Assembly (NCBI RefSeq): GCF_030691135.1
Contig: NZ_JAUYFA010000031.1
Coordinates: 1-64,000, forward strand
From: Phreatobacter sp.
GTDB lineage: Bacteria > Pseudomonadota > Alphaproteobacteria > Rhizobiales > Phreatobacteraceae
DNA length: 64,000 nt
Direction of reading: 5' to 3'
Shown here: positions 59,459 through 64,000 of the stretch, in pieces
Numbering within the stretch: position 1 is the first letter of the stretch
How the letters are laid out: the number at the start of each line of letters is the position of its first letter
The notes under the pieces: generated by a model
Databases searched by the model: none
What the model saw: only the letters and a program-made list of their open reading frames with translations
What the model was told of the DNA's origin: nothing
Program-made: the position numbers and the translations under genes

Positions 59459-61450
59459 ATGGCAGAAGATACGGCGGCCGGTTCCCCGCATCCGGCCGTG
59501 GCCGATGGTGGCCCGGGACATGACAATCGCACGGAAACGCGGACGCCTGCCGCGAACGGCGATCACGGTCATGGCCAAGGCAATTCCCAGGCGAGCTTCT
59601 GGGGCCTGCTCGTCGGCTCCATCGGTGTGGTCTACGGAGATATCGGCACGAGCCCGCTTTATGCGTTCCGCGAGGCCGTCGTGGCGGCCACAGGCCATGG
59701 CGCGGCGGGAACTCCGAGTCGCGAGATCGTCCTTGGCGTGCTCTCGCTGATTCTCTGGTCGCTGATTCTCATCATCACCGGCAAATACGTCCTGCTGCTG
59801 CTGCGCGCCGACGACAAGGGCGAAGGCGGCATCCTGACGTTGGTCGCCCTCGCCCAGCGCGCCATGGGCAAGCCCAGCTACATGATCGCCCTTCTCGGCA
59901 TGGCCGGAGCGGCCATGTTCTACGGCGACGCGGCGATCACGCCGGCGATCTCGGTTCTGTCGGCGCTCGAGGGTCTCAAGCTGGTGACACCGGTCTTCGA
60001 GCCCTACATCCTGCCGCTGACGGTCATCGTGATCATCGGGCTCTTTGCCGTGCAGAGCCACGGCACGGCCAGCGTCGCGCGTTATTTCGGGCCGATCTGC
60101 ATCGTCTGGTTCCTCGCCATGGCCGTCACGGGAGCCATCCACATTGCCGACGATCTCGGCGTCTTCCATGCCTTCAATCCCTATTACGGTCTGGTCTTCC
60201 TCGCCAACAACGGCACGATCGGCCTCCTCGCGCTCGGCGCCGTCTTCCTCGCCGTCACGGGCGGCGAAGCGCTCTACACCGACCTCGGCCATTTCGGCCG
60301 CAAGCCGATCCAGTGGGCCTGGTTCGGCCTCGTCTTCCCGGCCCTGACGCTGAACTATCTCGGCCAGGGCGCCATGGTGCTCGCCGACCCTTCCAAGCTG
60401 ACCAATCCCTTCTATCTACTGGCGCCGTCCTGGGCTCTGCTGCCGATGGTGATCCTGGCGACCATGGCGACCATCATCGCCAGCCAGGCGGTCATCACAG
60501 GCGCCTTCTCGCTGTCGCGACAGGCGATCCAGCTCGGCCTCCTGCCGCGCATGGCCATCCGCCACACATCCGAGGAACAGGCCGGGCAGATCTACATGCC
60601 TGCCATCAACTGGGGCCTGCTGATCGGCGTCCTGACGCTGGTGCTGCTGTTCAAGTCCTCGTCGAGCCTCGCCTCCGCCTACGGCATCGCCGTCACCGCC
60701 ACCATGTTCATCACCGCCCTGCTCGCCTGGTTCGTCGTCCGCCGGCTGTGGAAGTGGAACATGCTGCTCGCGCTCGTCGTGATGGTTCCGCTCATCGTCA
60801 TCCACCTGATCTTCTTCGGCGCCAACATGCTGAAGCTGGTGGATGGCGGTTGGGTGCCGCTCGTGATCGGCGCCGTGATCATGTTCCTCATGCTGACGTG
60901 GCGGAAAGGCACGGCGATCCTCGCCGACAAGACCCGCCGCATCGAGGTGCCGCTGGTCGACCTCCTCAAGAGCTTCGACAAGCGCCCCCCGCATCAGGTC
61001 GCCGGCACGGCGGTGTTCCTGACCTCCGACCAAGCCTATGCGCCGGCCTCGCTGCTGCATAACCTGAAACACAACAAGGTGCTCCATGAGCACAATGTCT
61101 TCCTCGCCGTGAAGACGGTCGATGTTCCGCGCCTGCCGGATGCCGAGCGCATCTCCTACGAGAAGATCAACGAGCGGTTCTCGCGGCTGACGGTGCGCTT
61201 CGGCTACATGGAGACGCCGCACGTCCCCAGGGCTCTCATCGCGTGCAAGAAATACGGTTTGAAGTTCGACATGATGTCGACCTCGTTCTTCCTGTCGCGG
61301 CGGCACCTGAAGGCATCCGGCAAGCTCGGCATGCCGCTCTGGCAGGACTACATATTCATCGGCATGGCGGTGAACGCCAATTCGGCGTCGGACTATTTCC
61401 ACCTGCCGACGGGACGGGTGGTCGAGGTCGGGACGCAGGTCACGATCTGA
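59459..61450 (+). CDS. kup: Kup potassium uptake transporter
   Basis: 663 residues from ATG 59459; the track start 59321 adds an implausible tail. After a hydrophilic about 45-residue N-terminus comes '[24 protein letters not shown]', the Kup/HAK/KT signature. About 12 hydrophobic segments, then a C-terminal cytoplasmic domain of about 150 residues ending '[17 protein letters not shown]'. It is a proton-coupled K+ importer. It stands alone in its transcription unit. Confidence 0.95.
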   Translation: MAEDTAAGSPHPAVADGGPGHDNRTETRTPAANGDHGHGQGNSQASFWGLLVGSIGVVYGDIGTSPLYAFREAVVAATGHGAAGTPSREIVLGVLSLILWSLILIITGKYVLLLLRADDKGEGGILTLVALAQRAMGKPSYMIALLGMAGAAMFYGDAAITPAISVLSALEGLKLVTPVFEPYILPLTVIVIIGLFAVQSHGTASVARYFGPICIVWFLAMAVTGAIHIADDLGVFHAFNPYYGLVFLANNGTIGLLALGAVFLAVTGGEALYTDLGHFGRKPIQWAWFGLVFPALTLNYLGQGAMVLADPSKLTNPFYLLAPSWALLPMVILATMATIIASQAVITGAFSLSRQAIQLGLLPRMAIRHTSEEQAGQIYMPAINWGLLIGVLTLVLLFKSSSSLASAYGIAVTATMFITALLAWFVVRRLWKWNMLLALVVMVPLIVIHLIFFGANMLKLVDGGWVPLVIGAVIMFLMLTWRKGTAILADKTRRIEVPLVDLLKSFDKRPPHQVAGTAVFLTSDQAYAPASLLHNLKHNKVLHEHNVFLAVKTVDVPRLPDAERISYEKINERFSRLTVRFGYMETPHVPRALIACKKYGLKFDMMSTSFFLSRRHLKASGKLGMPLWQDYIFIGMAVNANSASDYFHLPTGRVVEVGTQVTI

Positions 61451-61483
61451 CCTCGGGCCATGGCGAATAACAGCTGTCCGGGA

Positions 61484-61503
61484 CGGCGCGCCATGGCGCG
61501 CCG
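61484..61503. terminator. 20-bp perfect palindrome between convergent kup and metH
   Basis: CGGCGCGCCATGGCGCGCCG is its own reverse complement; as RNA it folds into an 8-bp GC stem with a CATG loop on either strand. Its place between two convergent genes suggests bidirectional termination. No T-tract. Confidence 0.55.
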
Positions 61504-61546
61504 CGCCCTGCGGGGACGAGGTGGATAGGGCCCGTGGGCCGCCCCC

Positions 61547-64000
<2,454 letters not shown>

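Overview
The window is high-GC chromosomal DNA from an alphaproteobacterium, most likely of the order Hyphomicrobiales. The clearest support is a lipid A very-long-chain fatty acid gene set (AcpXL, FabZ-like, two FabF-like, zinc dehydrogenase, LpxXL-type acyltransferase). A DUF2865 secreted protein, a DUF2793 protein and dense ATGA-overlapping operons fit this. The genus cannot be read from the sequence. No rRNA, tRNA, CRISPR array or insertion sequence was recognised.

Layout. 1-1.3 kb: an XRE-family regulator with TPR-like repeats, cut by the window edge, and a divergent small ORF. 1.5-6.3 kb: a zinc-finger class sugar methyltransferase, two SDR sugar reductases/epimerases, a phage-type DUF2793 gene with its own promoter, and a WbuC-like cupin. 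6.9-16.8 kb: Wzm/Wzt-type ABC polysaccharide export genes, a large unrecognised protein, a Nudix hydrolase, two paralogous methyltransferase-like proteins in convergent orientation, an FkbM-type methyltransferase with a long unassigned C-terminus, and a Methyltransf_24-type protein. 17.1-25.4 kb: one tight operon for an unusual sugar, holding an SDR, a GmhA-like isomerase, a dehydratase, a two-subunit transketolase, a zinc dehydrogenase, a HAD protein, a kinase, a methyltransferase and a GmhB-like phosphatase. 25.4-27.9 kb: a three-gene membrane cassette on the opposite strand, with an ExbB/MotA/ZorA-like channel protein, a short MotB/ZorB-like partner and a bitopic protein. 28.0-31.8 kb: a nucleotidyltransferase, an HldE-like fusion with reversed domain order, and a DegT aminotransferase. 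32.0-37.1 kb: a tiny membrane ORF, a WecA-like initiating transferase, an epimerase, ManC and an O-antigen ligase/polymerase.

37.2-43.6 kb: the VLCFA-lipid A locus, split into two divergent operons. 43.7-44.8 kb: a lone TadG-like protein. 44.9-55.8 kb: a nitrogen-compound region with an FAD oxidoreductase, an amidase, a complete dipeptide/oligopeptide ABC importer with two paralogous binding proteins behind a good sigma-54-type promoter, and a hydantoin-racemase-like protein. 55.8-59.2 kb: PilZ, DUF2798, a membrane protein, a TetR regulator, a tiny ORF and DUF2865. 59.5-61.5 kb: Kup potassium transporter. 61.5 kb to the end: cobalamin-dependent methionine synthase (MetH), its N-terminus outside the window.

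How the genes fit together. Most of 1.5-43.6 kb is cell-envelope glycolipid synthesis: nucleotide-sugar supply, chain initiation, modification, ABC-type export, ligation, and the very-long-chain acyl group of the lipid A anchor. The transketolase, GmhA-like, HldE-like, GmhB-like and nucleotidyltransferase genes can be read as a self-contained NDP-heptose (or other higher-carbon sugar) pathway with its own sedoheptulose-7-phosphate supply. The least explained element is the ion-channel-like cassette at 25.4-27.9 kb, embedded in this sugar cluster and sharing stop-codon bases with its neighbour.
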